Numbered from the stretch's first letter, positions 1 to 9,486 are shown. The stretch: DNA of 64,000 bases from Cryomorphaceae bacterium (GCA_011525035.1 WTIZ01000038.1:1-64000); one strand, 5' to 3'. Translations and numbers: made by a program. Notes: generated from the letters alone by a model not told the origin.

Positions 1-302
1 GTTGTGCTGTAGAGTGCACCGGGTCCTACCCAGGTTGGACGCCTAATCCAAAGAGTGCCATTCTAACAACGATGACGGATTTGTACCGCAAGCTTTTTAA
101 TGGTGAGCCGCGCGTAAATGCCTGCCATGCCGGATTAGAGTGTGGAATTTTGGGAACCAACTACCCTGAAATGGAGTTGATTTCATTTGGGCCAAACATT
201 CGTGGTGCGCACAGTCCAGACGAAAAAACACAGATTTCATCCGTGAAAAAGAGCTGGGAGTTTTTCCTAGCAACATTAGAAAACATTCCAAACGTAGACT
301 GA
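1..302 (+). CDS. pepD: Xaa-His dipeptidase (M20 family, PepD-like), 3' end only
   Basis: The reading frame is open from base 3 to the TGA at 300-302, so the gene begins outside the window and only about 99 C-terminal residues are seen. These carry the PepD signature G-W-x-P-N near the start, then HAGLECG and later SFGPNIRGAHSPDE, which match the C-terminal catalytic lobe of cytosolic beta-alanyl/Xaa-His dipeptidases of peptidase family M20C. The His of HAGLE and of GAHSP are expected metal or substrate ligands. The enzyme would cleave small dipeptides in the cytoplasm using two zinc ions. It ends one base before ffh, so the two are probably co-transcribed. The family assignment is firm; the substrate is not readable from a fragment. 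Confidence 0.88.
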   Translation, partial: CAVECTGSYPGWTPNPKSAILTTMTDLYRKLFNGEPRVNACHAGLECGILGTNYPEMELISFGPNIRGAHSPDEKTQISSVKKSWEFFLATLENIPNVD

Positions 303-303
303 T

Positions 304-1635
304 ATGTTTGACAATTTAAGTGACCGTCTAGAAGGCGCGTTTAAGGTATTACAAGGGAATCATAAGATTACCGAACTCAACATTGCGGACAGCGTAAAGC
401 AGATTCGTCGTGCGCTCGTTGAGGCGGATGTTAGTTTTAAAATTGCCAAGCAGTTTACCAATGATGTAAAAGCTAAAGCGCTGGGTTCTGGCGTACTAAC
501 AGCGGTGAAGCCTGGTCAGGCTATGGTGAAGATCGTCCGTGACGAGATGGCCGAGCTGATGGGCGGGCAAGCTGAAGGCTTGAATTTGGCAGGTAAGCCG
601 GCAGTTATCCTTATGGCCGGTCTGCAAGGTTCGGGTAAGACTACCCACAGTGCGAAATTGGCCAATTACCTAAAGAACAAGAAAACGAAAAAGCCGCTAT
701 TAGTTGCTTGTGATGTTTATCGTCCAGCAGCAATCAATCAGCTTCACGTACTAGGGGAGCAGTTGGGCATAGAAGTTTTCTCAGAAGAGGGTAACCAAGA
801 CCCAGTGAGCATCGCTACAAATGCCTTGGCCCATGCTAAAAGCAATGGTCACAATGTAGTGATTGTCGATACTGCCGGTCGTTTGGCAGTGGACGAGGAG
901 ATGATGGCAGAGATTGGTAATATCCACAAAGCTATTGCTCCTTCAGAGACCTTATTCGTGGTGGATTCTATGACGGGTCAAGATGCCGTGAACACTGCGA
1001 AAGCCTTTAACGAGGTGCTGAATTTTGACGGTGTTATCTTAACGAAATTAGACGGTGATACCCGCGGTGGTGCAGCACTTACCATTAAAAGTGTTGTAAA
1101 CAAACCCATCAAATTCATTGGTACAGGAGAAAAAATGGAGGCCTTAGACGTATTCCATCCTGACCGTATGGCAGACCGGATTCTCGGTATGGGTGATGTG
1201 GTTTCCCTTGTGGAGCGCGCTCAAGAACAGTTTGACGAGCAAGAGGCTCGTAAGATGAGCAAGAAGATCGCTACCGATTCATTTGGTTTCGACGACTTTA
1301 TGAATCAGATCCAGCAAATCAAGAAAATGGGGAACATGAAGGACCTCATGGGTATGATTCCAGGTATGGGGAAAGCCATGAAGAACATTGATATTGATGA
1401 CGATGCATTCAAGCACATTGAAGCGATGATCAACAGCATGACTTTAGCGGAACGCCAGCAGCCTGATATCATCAACGGTTCTCGCAGAAAGCGTATTGCT
1501 ATGGGTTCGGGACGCACAGTCCAAGACGTGAACAACCTGCTCAAGCAGTTTGGTGATATGCGCAAAATGATGAAGATGATGCAAAGCGGCGGAGGACGTC
1601 GTGGAATGATGAACATGATGCGCGGAATGCGCTAA
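304..1635 (+). CDS. ffh: Signal recognition particle GTPase Ffh (SRP54)
   Basis: 443 residues, the normal length for Ffh. The N domain (1-85) precedes the GTPase G domain: P-loop GLQGSGKT at 106-113, the insertion-box sequence DVYRPAA from 137, DTAGR at 189-193 and TKLD at 247-250. The C-terminal M domain (about 320-443) is very methionine-rich and ends in repeated MM/RRGMM motifs, as expected for the signal-peptide and 4.5S RNA binding groove. Ffh binds hydrophobic signal sequences on ribosomes and delivers them to FtsY at the inner membrane. The ATG lies one base after the stop of the dipeptidase gene, and folD follows after 11 bases, suggesting one transcript. No 4.5S RNA gene was recognised nearby. 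Confidence 0.98.
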   Translation: MFDNLSDRLEGAFKVLQGNHKITELNIADSVKQIRRALVEADVSFKIAKQFTNDVKAKALGSGVLTAVKPGQAMVKIVRDEMAELMGGQAEGLNLAGKPAVILMAGLQGSGKTTHSAKLANYLKNKKTKKPLLVACDVYRPAAINQLHVLGEQLGIEVFSEEGNQDPVSIATNALAHAKSNGHNVVIVDTAGRLAVDEEMMAEIGNIHKAIAPSETLFVVDSMTGQDAVNTAKAFNEVLNFDGVILTKLDGDTRGGAALTIKSVVNKPIKFIGTGEKMEALDVFHPDRMADRILGMGDVVSLVERAQEQFDEQEARKMSKKIATDSFGFDDFMNQIQQIKKMGNMKDLMGMIPGMGKAMKNIDIDDDAFKHIEAMINSMTLAERQQPDIINGSRRKRIAMGSGRTVQDVNNLLKQFGDMRKMMKMMQSGGGRRGMMNMMRGMR

Positions 1636-1646
1636 AGACATAAACT

Positions 1647-2519
1647 ATGGTAGTTTTAGACGGAAAAGCAACATCGGCACAGATTCGAGCAGAATTGGCC
1701 GAAAAAGTAAAAGGACTCAAAGCAGAAGGGAAGAAAGTCCCGCACTTAGCCGCCATCTTGGTAGGAGAGGACGGTGCTTCTCGTACGTATGTGAATGCGA
1801 AAGTTCGTGATTGTGAAGAGGTTGGTTTTGGTTCAACACTGATCAAGCTTCCTGCAGAGACCACTGAGGCTGAGCTGTTAAAAGCCATTAATAAGCTCAA
1901 TAACGACGAGGATATCGATGGATATATCGTTCAGTTGCCGTTGCCAAAGCATATTGATGAAACTAAGGTACTGTTGGCCGTAGATCCGAAAAAAGACGTA
2001 GACGGATTCCACCCGGAAAACGTTGGTAAAATGACGCTAAACCTTCCAACGTACATCCCTGCTACGCCGCAGGGTATTGTTGAGATTCTTCGTAGATACA
2101 ACGTACCAACGGAGGGTAAGGATTGTGTAGTTATTGGTCGTAGCCATATTGTAGGTTCTCCGATGTCTATCCTGCTTAGCCAGCACAATTACCCGGGCAA
2201 CTGTACTGTCACGCTTTGTCATTCAAGAACAAAGAATCTAAAAGAGGTTTGCCAGAAGGCAGATATCATCGTAGCAGCTTTGGGACGTCCAGGATTTGTG
2301 ACGGCAGATATGGTCAAGGAAGGCGCTTGTGTTATTGATGTGGGTATTACCCGTGTAGATGACCCTTCGAAGAAAAGTGGTTTCAGATTATTGGGTGATG
2401 TGGATTATGACGCCGTAGCGCCTAAGTGTAGCTTCATTACGCCTGTACCAGGTGGTGTAGGTCCAATGACCAGAGCTGCACTCATGATGAATACGATGAA
2501 AGTAACCGAATTGTCTTAA
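1647..2519 (+). CDS. folD: Bifunctional methylene-THF dehydrogenase / methenyl-THF cyclohydrolase FolD
   Basis: 290 residues, typical FolD length. The catalytic segment S45-x2-Y48-V-x2-K52 is intact (K52 is the cyclohydrolase lysine). The GRSHIVGSP motif in the NADP-binding Rossmann half and the [10 protein letters not shown] signature near the C-terminus are both present. The enzyme interconverts 5,10-methylene-, methenyl- and 10-formyl-tetrahydrofolate in the cytoplasm, supplying formyl groups for purines and for the fmt product encoded at 11190-12116. It follows ffh by 11 bases and precedes queE by 5 bases, so it sits inside a plus-strand operon. No anomaly seen. Confidence 0.98.
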   Translation: MVVLDGKATSAQIRAELAEKVKGLKAEGKKVPHLAAILVGEDGASRTYVNAKVRDCEEVGFGSTLIKLPAETTEAELLKAINKLNNDEDIDGYIVQLPLPKHIDETKVLLAVDPKKDVDGFHPENVGKMTLNLPTYIPATPQGIVEILRRYNVPTEGKDCVVIGRSHIVGSPMSILLSQHNYPGNCTVTLCHSRTKNLKEVCQKADIIVAALGRPGFVTADMVKEGACVIDVGITRVDDPSKKSGFRLLGDVDYDAVAPKCSFITPVPGGVGPMTRAALMMNTMKVTELS

Positions 2520-2524
2520 ATCGT

Positions 2525-3172
2525 TTGAAGGACATAACCACATCTCAGAGTTACAATAGCGCCGACGTGCGTAATGGATTTGTGGTGCCCTTGATGGAGG
2601 AATTTTACACGATCCAAGGAGAGGGCGCGCACACGGGCAAAGCAGCGTATTTTGCTCGCATTGGCGGCTGTGATGTAGGCTGTCACTGGTGTGATGTCAA
2701 AGAGAGTTGGAACCCAGATACACATCCACCTACTCCTATTTCAAGCATTGTCGCCAATGCCAAGAAGTATAGCGATACTATTGTTGTTACGGGTGGTGAA
2801 CCGCTCACATGGGACATGAATCCTTTGGTAGATGCGCTCCATGAGGTCGGGATGAAAGTTCATGTGGAGACCAGTGGTGCTTATCCATTGACCGGAGACT
2901 GGGATTGGATTTGTTTAAGTCCAAAAAAAACAGCTCCTCCAAAACAAGAATATTACACCTCCGCCGATGAATTGAAGGTGATTGTATACAATCAGAACGA
3001 TTTTAAATGGGCAGAGGAACACGCGGAAAAAGTAGGAGAGAAGTGTGCATTGTTTTTACAACCAGAATGGAGCAAACGAGAAGAAATGATGCCCCATATT
3101 GTAGATTACGTCATGAAGCATCCGCGATGGAAAGTAAGCCTACAGACCCATAAATATTTGAACATTCCATAA
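2525..3172 (+). CDS. queE: 7-carboxy-7-deazaguanine synthase QueE (radical SAM)
   Basis: 215 residues from a TTG start. The core begins with MEEFYTIQGEG (about residue 24), and the radical-SAM cluster motif is C-D-V-G-C-H-W-C (CX3CX2C) followed by DVKESW. TGGEP (SAM binding) and VETSG follow. QueE converts 6-carboxytetrahydropterin to 7-carboxy-7-deazaguanine using a [4Fe-4S] cluster and SAM, a step toward queuosine in tRNA. The start is uncertain: no ATG precedes the core, and besides TTG at 2525 there are in-frame GTG codons at 2567 and at the two valines just before PLMEEFY. I keep TTG because related proteins (from memory) carry a similar short N-terminal extension. It lies between folD and the Sua5-like gene with gaps of 5 and 3 bases. 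Confidence 0.95.
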   Translation: MKDITTSQSYNSADVRNGFVVPLMEEFYTIQGEGAHTGKAAYFARIGGCDVGCHWCDVKESWNPDTHPPTPISSIVANAKKYSDTIVVTGGEPLTWDMNPLVDALHEVGMKVHVETSGAYPLTGDWDWICLSPKKTAPPKQEYYTSADELKVIVYNQNDFKWAEEHAEKVGEKCALFLQPEWSKREEMMPHIVDYVMKHPRWKVSLQTHKYLNIP

Positions 3173-3175
3173 AGC

Positions 3176-4120
3176 ATGGCGATTACAACGGACATAGATA
3201 AGGCCGTTCAGCTTTTGCTTGAAGGAGCATTGGTAGCATTGCCTACAGAAACAGTTTATGGATTAGGAGCTAATGCTCTTGATATCAACGCGGTAGCTAA
3301 GGTATTCGAAGCGAAAAACAGACCTTCTTTTGATCCATTAATCGTTCATGTAGCCTCCATTGAACAGGCTCAAGAAGTTGCCGAATTAAACGACGCTGCG
3401 ATTGCGTTGTTCGAGCGGTTTAGTCCTGGCCCCTTGACGCTAGTTTTGCCAAAGAAAGAGGTTGTGCCTGATTTGGTGACTTCAGGGCATCCAACGGTAG
3501 CCATTCGTATTCCCAATCATCCCATGACCCTCGAAGTCATCCGAAAAAGCGGATTATGTATCGCTGCACCTAGTGCAAATCCTTTTGGTTATACATCCCC
3601 AACGACTGCTGCTCATGTTCAGGAGCAACTCGGTGACAAGATAGATGCTATTCTAGACGGAGGTCCTTGTGGTGTTGGGTTAGAAAGCACCATTGTCAAT
3701 CTGTGCGGAGATCCTCGTGTTTTGCGTTTGGGAGGATTGGCATTAGAGGAGCTGGAATCTGTACTCGGGGCTCTAGAAGTTCAAACGAGTTCCTCGAATC
3801 CGAAAGCGCCTGGAATGCTTAGCGCTCATTACAATCCGGGCGCTAGTGTTCGACTCTTTTCCAACAAACAGGAATTGATCGATCACTACAATGGTGTTGA
3901 TAACTCTAAAACAGGAGTGCTTATCATGGGCGAGGGTCTTGAAGGCTCAACAGTGTTCAATTTGAGTCAATCTGAAAACGACGTAGAAGCGGCATCTCGC
4001 TTATTTACTGGCTTGAGAGCGTTACGTGCCATGGGATGTACGGAAATATGGACACATTATTTACCGGAAAAAGGATTGGGACGCGCCATAAATGACCGCT
4101 TGAAACGAGCAGCGAATTAA
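3176..4120 (+). CDS. L-threonylcarbamoyladenylate synthase, Sua5/YwlC type
   Basis: 314 residues, the long two-domain Sua5/YwlC form. The N-terminal YrdC/TsaC domain has the start ALPTETVYGLGANA and the conserved SANPFGYTSPT region. The linker into the C-terminal Sua5 domain is the typical APGMLSAHYNPGA. The enzyme makes threonylcarbamoyl-AMP from threonine, bicarbonate and ATP; TsaD (20396-21415) uses it for t6A37 tRNA modification, so two parts of that pathway are in this window. It begins 3 bases after queE. The 61 bases after its stop hold a weak stem (AAGGG with CCCTT, about 4133-4151), which I do not call as a terminator. Confidence 0.95.
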   Translation: MAITTDIDKAVQLLLEGALVALPTETVYGLGANALDINAVAKVFEAKNRPSFDPLIVHVASIEQAQEVAELNDAAIALFERFSPGPLTLVLPKKEVVPDLVTSGHPTVAIRIPNHPMTLEVIRKSGLCIAAPSANPFGYTSPTTAAHVQEQLGDKIDAILDGGPCGVGLESTIVNLCGDPRVLRLGGLALEELESVLGALEVQTSSSNPKAPGMLSAHYNPGASVRLFSNKQELIDHYNGVDNSKTGVLIMGEGLEGSTVFNLSQSENDVEAASRLFTGLRALRAMGCTEIWTHYLPEKGLGRAINDRLKRAAN

Positions 4121-4181
4121 TCATTTCGATTAAGGGGTTTATTCACCCTTTATTTCTTAAGCTTTTAGTATTTTGTTCCTC

Positions 4182-6944
4182 ATGAACAGAACACTACTCG
4201 CAATCTTCCTATTCTTAGGGACATACCTCAATGGTCAGATACGTGGAACCGTCTTTGATGATAAGAAAGAGCCTATCATTGGTGCTTCGGTACGTGTGGT
4301 ACTCAATGGAGAATTGAGCAACATAGGAACGGTTACAGATTTCGATGGTGCCTGGTCGTTGGACATCTTTAATTATCCAGTTCAAGTCGAAGTCAATTCT
4401 ATGGGATTCGCCACACAACGCGTGGTAATACAGAATGCTTCTCCAGTTCGCATCACATTGAAACCGGACCGCAATGTCTTGACGGAGGTAAGTGTGGTTC
4501 AACAACGATTAAGTGAACAACAAGAAAAGAGTGCTCTTACTGTCGAGAGTATGGATGCGCTGGCCATTAAAGAAAGCCCTAGTGTCAGCTTTTACGATCA
4601 CCTTGGAACGCTAAAAGGAGTGGACTTAACTTCCGCAAGTATTGGATTCAAGATTATTAATACGCGCGGATTCAACAGTACCTCTCCTGTACGATCACTT
4701 CAGCTCATTGACGGTGTAGATAACCAGAGCCCTGGTCTAAACTTCTCTTTAGGAAACTTTTTGGGTGCGCCCGATCTCGATATCATGTCCGTGGATGTTA
4801 TTGCTGGAGCAAGTACAGCATTTTACGGTCCGTCTGCTTTTAACGGTGTCATCTCAATGACGACCAAAGATCCTTTTGTCTTTACAGGAATTAGTTCTAG
4901 TCTTAAAGTAGGGGAGCGTAACCTGACAGAATTAAGTGTTCGCTGGGCAGATAAAGTCAATGATAAGTTCGCCTACAAAATCAATCTCTTTGCATTAAGA
5001 GCAGACGATTGGCAGGCCGAAAACTATGATCCTACTGATGTTAGCGCCGACGATGCTTTGAATCCAGGTGGATATGATGCTGTAAATCGTTACGGTGATG
5101 AAGAATACTGGGATGCAGGGGGAGATGTTAAAGGATACCCGGGACTGGGAAGATTCTACCGTCCAGGTATTGAAGAAAAACACCTGGTAGATTACGATAC
5201 TGAAAACCTCAAATTGACCACAGCACTTCATTACAAGTTCAATGACAATGTACGAGGCATCTACGCAATGAATTTTGGTGCAGGTACTACCGTCTATCAA
5301 GGGGATAATAGATATAGTCTGAAGGATATTCTATTCCTTCAAAACCGCATAGAGCTTCGTGAAGAAACGGGCAAGTGGTTTTGGCGTGCATATTCAACTC
5401 ACGAGGATGCTGGCAATAGTTATGATGCTTATTTCACTGCACTTCGCATGCAAGACAGTATTGTACCGGATCAGTTCTACAGCAATCAATACCGCACTAT
5501 GTGGTACATCTTTAACAGACCTCAGGTAAGAGCGCTGCCAGATTACCCATCGAATACATTGAGTAACGCAGACTTTGAGGCAGAGATGCAAAACGTTATT
5601 GCGAACAACAGGGACTTCTTTAACCAGCTTCACGATACGACCAATGCCATTGTAATGAGTTTCATGGAGGCGGTGTACGGCTATTCGGTTGTGAATTATT
5701 TAAAGCCAGGTACAACGGAGTTCAATGAGCTAAAAGGACATATTACTTCTACATTATTTACCGAAGGAGGGAGTCGATTCTACGACAAAAGTGCGCTATA
5801 CCACAGTCAAGGTGAACGCACTTTCGATACTGATGCGGGTCAATTTAGAGTGGGTGGTAATGTTCGACTCTACACTCCAAATAGTGCAGGTACCATCTTT
5901 AGTGATACCGGAGATGTCGTCATACGAAATTACGAAGCCGGTATTTATGGTGGTTGGGAACAATTCTATTTGGATGAAAGACTGAAGACCAGTGTTACAG
6001 CCCGTCTAGATAAAAACCAAAACTTCCAGCCATTGGTGAGTCCAGCGGCATCTGTTGTCTACAAGGCTAATGAAAATCATACATTCCGTTTCAGCTTGAG
6101 TAGCGCAATTCGAAACCCTACACTGGCAGATCAATATTTGAATTACAATGTAGGTCGAGCAGTACTGTTAGGTAATCTTGACGGATTCGATTCACTCGTA
6201 ACCCTGGATAATATTGTCGATTACCTCGCAAAGCCAGGAAACGAACGTTTGACGCACGATTTTGGCTATTTCGATGTGGATGCAATCCGCCCCGAGAGAG
6301 TACGAACTGCTGAAGTAGGGTGGAGAGCCACCTTGTTTGAGCGTGTTTTTGTTGACGCTAACTATTACTACAGCAACTACAACGATTTCATCGGCTACAT
6401 TATCGGTGCAAAGATTGTAGAAGGTACCACGGCTATCGACCGACTGAAAGAGCTCCAAGTATACCGTGTTGCGGCCAATGCGACCGAACAGGTTACTACC
6501 CAAGGCTTCTCTATAGGATTAAACACATTCATTGGTGATTACCACAGTCTTAGCGGAAATTACAGCTGGAACAAGCTCACATCGGCGGTCAATGACCCTA
6601 TTGTACCTGCCTTCAATACACCTGAGCACAAATTCAATATTGGATGGAACATGAGAAACTATCCAATCAAGAATGACAAGGACAAATTGTTGGGCGCAGG
6701 TGTGAATTACAAATGGGTAGAAGGGTTCTTGTTCGAAGGTTCGCCTCAATTCACAGGAAGTATTCCTTCTTATGGCTTAGTAGATGCACAGTGCTCTCTA
6801 ACCCGAAACCATTTGATCAATAACAAAAAAACAACTGTTACGTATAAAATAGGTGCTAGTAATGCACTGAATAACAAAGTATATCAAGTATTTGGAGGGC
6901 CTTTAGTAGGGAGGTTGGCCTATCTAAGTATTCAAATTAATTAA
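4182..6944 (+). CDS. TonB-dependent outer-membrane receptor with CarboxypepD_reg-like domain
   Basis: About 920 residues. The ATG at 4182 is preferred over a TTG three codons upstream because it opens a clean signal peptide (MNRTLLAIFLFLGTYLNGQ). An immunoglobulin-like carboxypeptidase-regulatory domain follows (IRGTVFDDKKEPIIGASV, about 20-105). Next comes a plug domain (about 115-235, with NTRGFNSTSPVRSL and IDGVDNQSPG) and a long aromatic-rich beta-barrel to the C-terminus. The protein would import a ligand across the outer membrane using TonB energy; the ligand cannot be read. No SusD partner is encoded. Only 21 bases separate it from the T9SS-exported hydrolase-like gene downstream, and a strong terminator follows that gene, so the pair is probably a two-gene transcript. 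Confidence 0.92.
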   Translation: MNRTLLAIFLFLGTYLNGQIRGTVFDDKKEPIIGASVRVVLNGELSNIGTVTDFDGAWSLDIFNYPVQVEVNSMGFATQRVVIQNASPVRITLKPDRNVLTEVSVVQQRLSEQQEKSALTVESMDALAIKESPSVSFYDHLGTLKGVDLTSASIGFKIINTRGFNSTSPVRSLQLIDGVDNQSPGLNFSLGNFLGAPDLDIMSVDVIAGASTAFYGPSAFNGVISMTTKDPFVFTGISSSLKVGERNLTELSVRWADKVNDKFAYKINLFALRADDWQAENYDPTDVSADDALNPGGYDAVNRYGDEEYWDAGGDVKGYPGLGRFYRPGIEEKHLVDYDTENLKLTTALHYKFNDNVRGIYAMNFGAGTTVYQGDNRYSLKDILFLQNRIELREETGKWFWRAYSTHEDAGNSYDAYFTALRMQDSIVPDQFYSNQYRTMWYIFNRPQVRALPDYPSNTLSNADFEAEMQNVIANNRDFFNQLHDTTNAIVMSFMEAVYGYSVVNYLKPGTTEFNELKGHITSTLFTEGGSRFYDKSALYHSQGERTFDTDAGQFRVGGNVRLYTPNSAGTIFSDTGDVVIRNYEAGIYGGWEQFYLDERLKTSVTARLDKNQNFQPLVSPAASVVYKANENHTFRFSLSSAIRNPTLADQYLNYNVGRAVLLGNLDGFDSLVTLDNIVDYLAKPGNERLTHDFGYFDVDAIRPERVRTAEVGWRATLFERVFVDANYYYSNYNDFIGYIIGAKIVEGTTAIDRLKELQVYRVAANATEQVTTQGFSIGLNTFIGDYHSLSGNYSWNKLTSAVNDPIVPAFNTPEHKFNIGWNMRNYPIKNDKDKLLGAGVNYKWVEGFLFEGSPQFTGSIPSYGLVDAQCSLTRNHLINNKKTTVTYKIGASNALNNKVYQVFGGPLVGRLAYLSIQIN

Positions 6945-6965
6945 CCCCCCTGCAAAACCTTGCTT

Positions 6966-8555
6966 ATGAAAAAGACTTTACTTTTTATTTGCGCGCTTTT
7001 GATGTCGTCGAGTGTATTCGCACAGCGCTACACGACTCCAATCTTTAGCGAAGCTGACGTAGTAACGTCAACGAACGTAGCGTACGGTGTAAACTTTAAC
7101 CCGTACATCGATTCTGCCTTATTGGGTGGAACAAATCTTCAACCATTGATGGCAGACTTTTACATGCCTTCACCAGCAGTTGATACGGCAACGGATCGTC
7201 CGGTTGTTATTGTATGGCATACAGGATCTTTCATTCCTAAAGGACTTAACGGTTCACCACTAGGAACGAAAGAAGATAGTGCCGTTGTGGAAATGTGTAC
7301 TCGATTCGCAAGAATGGGTTATGTGGCTATTGCTGCTTCTTACCGTTTAGGTTGGTTGGCAAACAGCACAAACCTTGATTTGCGTCGTGGAACCAACCTT
7401 CTTGCGGTGTATTACTCCATCCAGGATGCCAAATCTTTGGTTCGTTACTTGAACCTTACTCAAGTGGGTGCTGGTAACCCTTACGGTATTAATGCTTCAA
7501 ACACAATCATGGTAGGACAAGGCTCTGGTGGATACATCACCTTTGCATATGCTACTATCGACAAGCATTCTGAGGTGACTGTACCTTCGAAATTCCAATA
7601 CCAAGATACCATCGGTATGTTCGGTGGCACCGTCTCTGTAGGTGATCCTTATGTAGATACTTCAGTAGTAGGTGATATTGACGGCTACGGTGGTCAAGTT
7701 ACCGTAACTGGTCAAAACACATTAGGTCTTCCGACAATGGACTACAGTTCACCAGGACGTAACTTCGTGAACCACGCAGGTATGCCAGATGACGTATTGA
7801 TGGTGATCAATATGGGTGGTGCGCTAGGTGACGGTGCTTGGTTGGAGCAAGGTGATGTTCCAATGTTGAGTATCCACAGCAAGTTTGACTTCTTTGCACC
7901 TTACGATACAGGTATGGTATACGTACCTATTGGTCAGCAATTCTTCCCGGTTGTTAGTGTTACAGGTTCTTACGGTGCTATCAAGGCAGCGAACGGATTC
8001 GGTAACAACGATGTATTCTTGAATGAGAACTACACGGATCAGATTTGGGTTGATGAGCAAAGTACTAACCCAACCGGTGAAGAATGTATTTACACTGTGG
8101 AGATTCCACCAACAAATGCACTTCAACCATGGGTTGTAAATACAGCACCATGGAACTGGTATGATCCAAATGACCCTTACGCTTCTCAGAACCCTGCAAA
8201 TCCAAATAACGCTGCTACTTCGCAAGCTTGGATTGATACGGTAATGGCATTTATCGTTCCACGTATGGCCACTGTACTTCAGGCGGAAGGTGTTCCAGCT
8301 GGAATTCAGGAGTTTGATTTAGAAATGAAGGTATATCCTAACCCTTCTTCAACTGGTTTGATGAATGTGGTTACTGCAAATAATGTAGCTATTGAAACGT
8401 TAACGGTATTCGATATTACAGGACGTGTAGTTGTTCAAAAGCAAGGCCTCGGCAATGCGACAGAACTGGATCTTACAGCATGGAATTCAGGGGTATACAT
8501 CCTCAAAGTAGAGACGGAGCAAGGAGCTGCGGTTCGAAGAATTACTGTGAAGTAA
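6966..8555 (+). CDS. Secreted alpha/beta-hydrolase-like protein with T9SS sorting domain
   Basis: 529 residues from the ATG at 6966 (a TTG two codons upstream is less likely). The signal peptide ends near SSVFAQ. The body resembles carboxylesterases: VIVWHTGSF sits where an HGG oxyanion loop would be, then GYVAIAASYRLGW, and a nucleophile-elbow-like VGQGSGG. That elbow departs from the usual G-x-S-x-G because the residue two before Ser is Gln. The last roughly 75 residues form a T9SS type-A sorting domain (VYPNPSSTG, later FDITGRVV and SGVYILKV), so the protein should cross the outer membrane and be surface-attached or released. It lies in an apparent operon with the TonB receptor. Substrate unknown; it could be an esterase or a catalytically dead relative. 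Confidence 0.8.
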   Translation: MKKTLLFICALLMSSSVFAQRYTTPIFSEADVVTSTNVAYGVNFNPYIDSALLGGTNLQPLMADFYMPSPAVDTATDRPVVIVWHTGSFIPKGLNGSPLGTKEDSAVVEMCTRFARMGYVAIAASYRLGWLANSTNLDLRRGTNLLAVYYSIQDAKSLVRYLNLTQVGAGNPYGINASNTIMVGQGSGGYITFAYATIDKHSEVTVPSKFQYQDTIGMFGGTVSVGDPYVDTSVVGDIDGYGGQVTVTGQNTLGLPTMDYSSPGRNFVNHAGMPDDVLMVINMGGALGDGAWLEQGDVPMLSIHSKFDFFAPYDTGMVYVPIGQQFFPVVSVTGSYGAIKAANGFGNNDVFLNENYTDQIWVDEQSTNPTGEECIYTVEIPPTNALQPWVVNTAPWNWYDPNDPYASQNPANPNNAATSQAWIDTVMAFIVPRMATVLQAEGVPAGIQEFDLEMKVYPNPSSTGLMNVVTANNVAIETLTVFDITGRVVVQKQGLGNATELDLTAWNSGVYILKVETEQGAAVRRITVK

Positions 8556-8575
8556 TCTCCTCATAACTTTTAGTT

Positions 8576-8605
8576 ATCCCCGCCTTGCAGGCGGGGATTT
8601 TTTTT
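8576..8605 (+). terminator. Rho-independent terminator after receptor/hydrolase genes
   Basis: A perfect 7-bp stem CCCCGCC (8578-8584) and GGCGGGG (8590-8596) with a TTGCA loop is followed by eight T residues from 8598. It lies 20 bases past the hydrolase stop codon and directly before the promoter of the next gene, so it insulates the two transcription units. Confidence 0.93.
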
Positions 8606-8609
8606 GCCC

Positions 8610-8617
8610 TAATTTTG
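8610..8617 (+). promoter_or_regulatory. -7 promoter element for the class IV aminotransferase gene
   Basis: TAATTTTG matches the Bacteroidota -7 consensus TAnnTTTG at every fixed position. It lies between the upstream terminator and the ATG at 8638, 20 bases before the start codon. A possible -33 TTG is at 8585-8587 with a 22-base spacer, but that falls inside the terminator hairpin, so only the -7 box is convincing. Confidence 0.6.
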
Positions 8618-8637
8618 ACCCTTCTTAGACAAACAGT

Positions 8638-9486
8638 ATGATCAATTATCAAGGGGATATTATCGAGCTGAACGCATTGCCTGTTCAAGACGTGAAAAGA
8701 GCTACGATGTACGGAGATGCCGTATTTGAAACCATCCGCATGCGCGATAATAAGTTGTTGTTTGTCGAAGATCACTACTTCCGTTTGATGGCAAGTATGA
8801 GGATCCTTCGAATGCCCATACCGATGGAGTTTACCCCGGAATTCTTCGTTGATGAAGCCAACAGGTTGGCTGAAGAAGTAGCAGTAACAGATGGACGGTT
8901 GAGACTACAGGTCGTTCGTAAATCTGAGGGTAAGTATACGCCTGACGAAAACAACGAATGCGTTTGGTGGATGGAACTTGAAGAACTGAGTACTCAAGAT
9001 TATACTTGGACACCGAAAGGACTGAAGGTGGATCTATTCAAAGACCATTACATTCAGCCGGGACTTTTATCGACATTGAAATCTTCAAATGCACTGCCGT
9101 ACGTACTTGCGGGCATTTTTGCCAAGGAAAATGGTTTTGATGCAATGCTATTGGTAAATGATAAAAAGATGTTAGTCGAGGCAAACGCGGCTAATGTCTT
9201 TGTCTTAAAGGACAACATTTTAAAGACTGCTCCTTTGGAGGATGGACCGTTGAGAGGTGTCTTCAGAAAGAACCTTATTGGCTGGGCAAAAGAAATTGGC
9301 CTTGAAATCAAAGAGGAAAGTATCAATCCTTTTGAACTTCAGAAAGCCGATGAAATCTGGCTTACTAATACCATAAGTGGCGTACAATGGGTGGAGAAGT
9401 ACAGAAAGCGTACTTATAAGGGCGATAAAGCAAAAGAGCTAATCGAACTGCTTCAACGCAAATTGAACGTCTTAGGGGCCCTTTAA
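8638..9486 (+). CDS. Class IV PLP-dependent aminotransferase / aminodeoxychorismate lyase-like
   Basis: 282 residues, fold-type IV PLP enzyme. Visible signatures are GDAVFETIR near residue 26, the Schiff-base lysine K148 in STLKSSNALPYV, and the LVEANAANVF motif with the PLP-contacting Glu. The same fold serves branched-chain aminotransferases, D-amino-acid aminotransferases and PabC. The length and the VFETIR start fit PabC or a short branched-chain-type enzyme, but no residue I can see decides between them. It has its own -7 box after a terminator. Its 3' end overlaps the convergent yqgE gene by 4 bases. Confidence 0.85.
   Translation: MINYQGDIIELNALPVQDVKRATMYGDAVFETIRMRDNKLLFVEDHYFRLMASMRILRMPIPMEFTPEFFVDEANRLAEEVAVTDGRLRLQVVRKSEGKYTPDENNECVWWMELEELSTQDYTWTPKGLKVDLFKDHYIQPGLLSTLKSSNALPYVLAGIFAKENGFDAMLLVNDKKMLVEANAANVFVLKDNILKTAPLEDGPLRGVFRKNLIGWAKEIGLEIKEESINPFELQKADEIWLTNTISGVQWVEKYRKRTYKGDKAKELIELLQRKLNVLGAL

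Noticed and set aside
1541-1900. Minus-strand frame opposite ffh/folD
   Set aside because: Its Ser/Phe/Ala-rich translation is the usual shadow of coding DNA and spans two well-supported genes.
4130-4160. Hairpin AAGGG...CCCTT between the Sua5-like gene and the TonB receptor gene as a terminator
   Set aside because: The stem is only about 5-6 bp with a weak T-tract, so it is not convincing.
4173-6944. SusC/SusD polysaccharide utilisation locus
   Set aside because: The receptor lacks an adjacent SusD and no glycoside hydrolase is encoded nearby; it is a generic TonB receptor.
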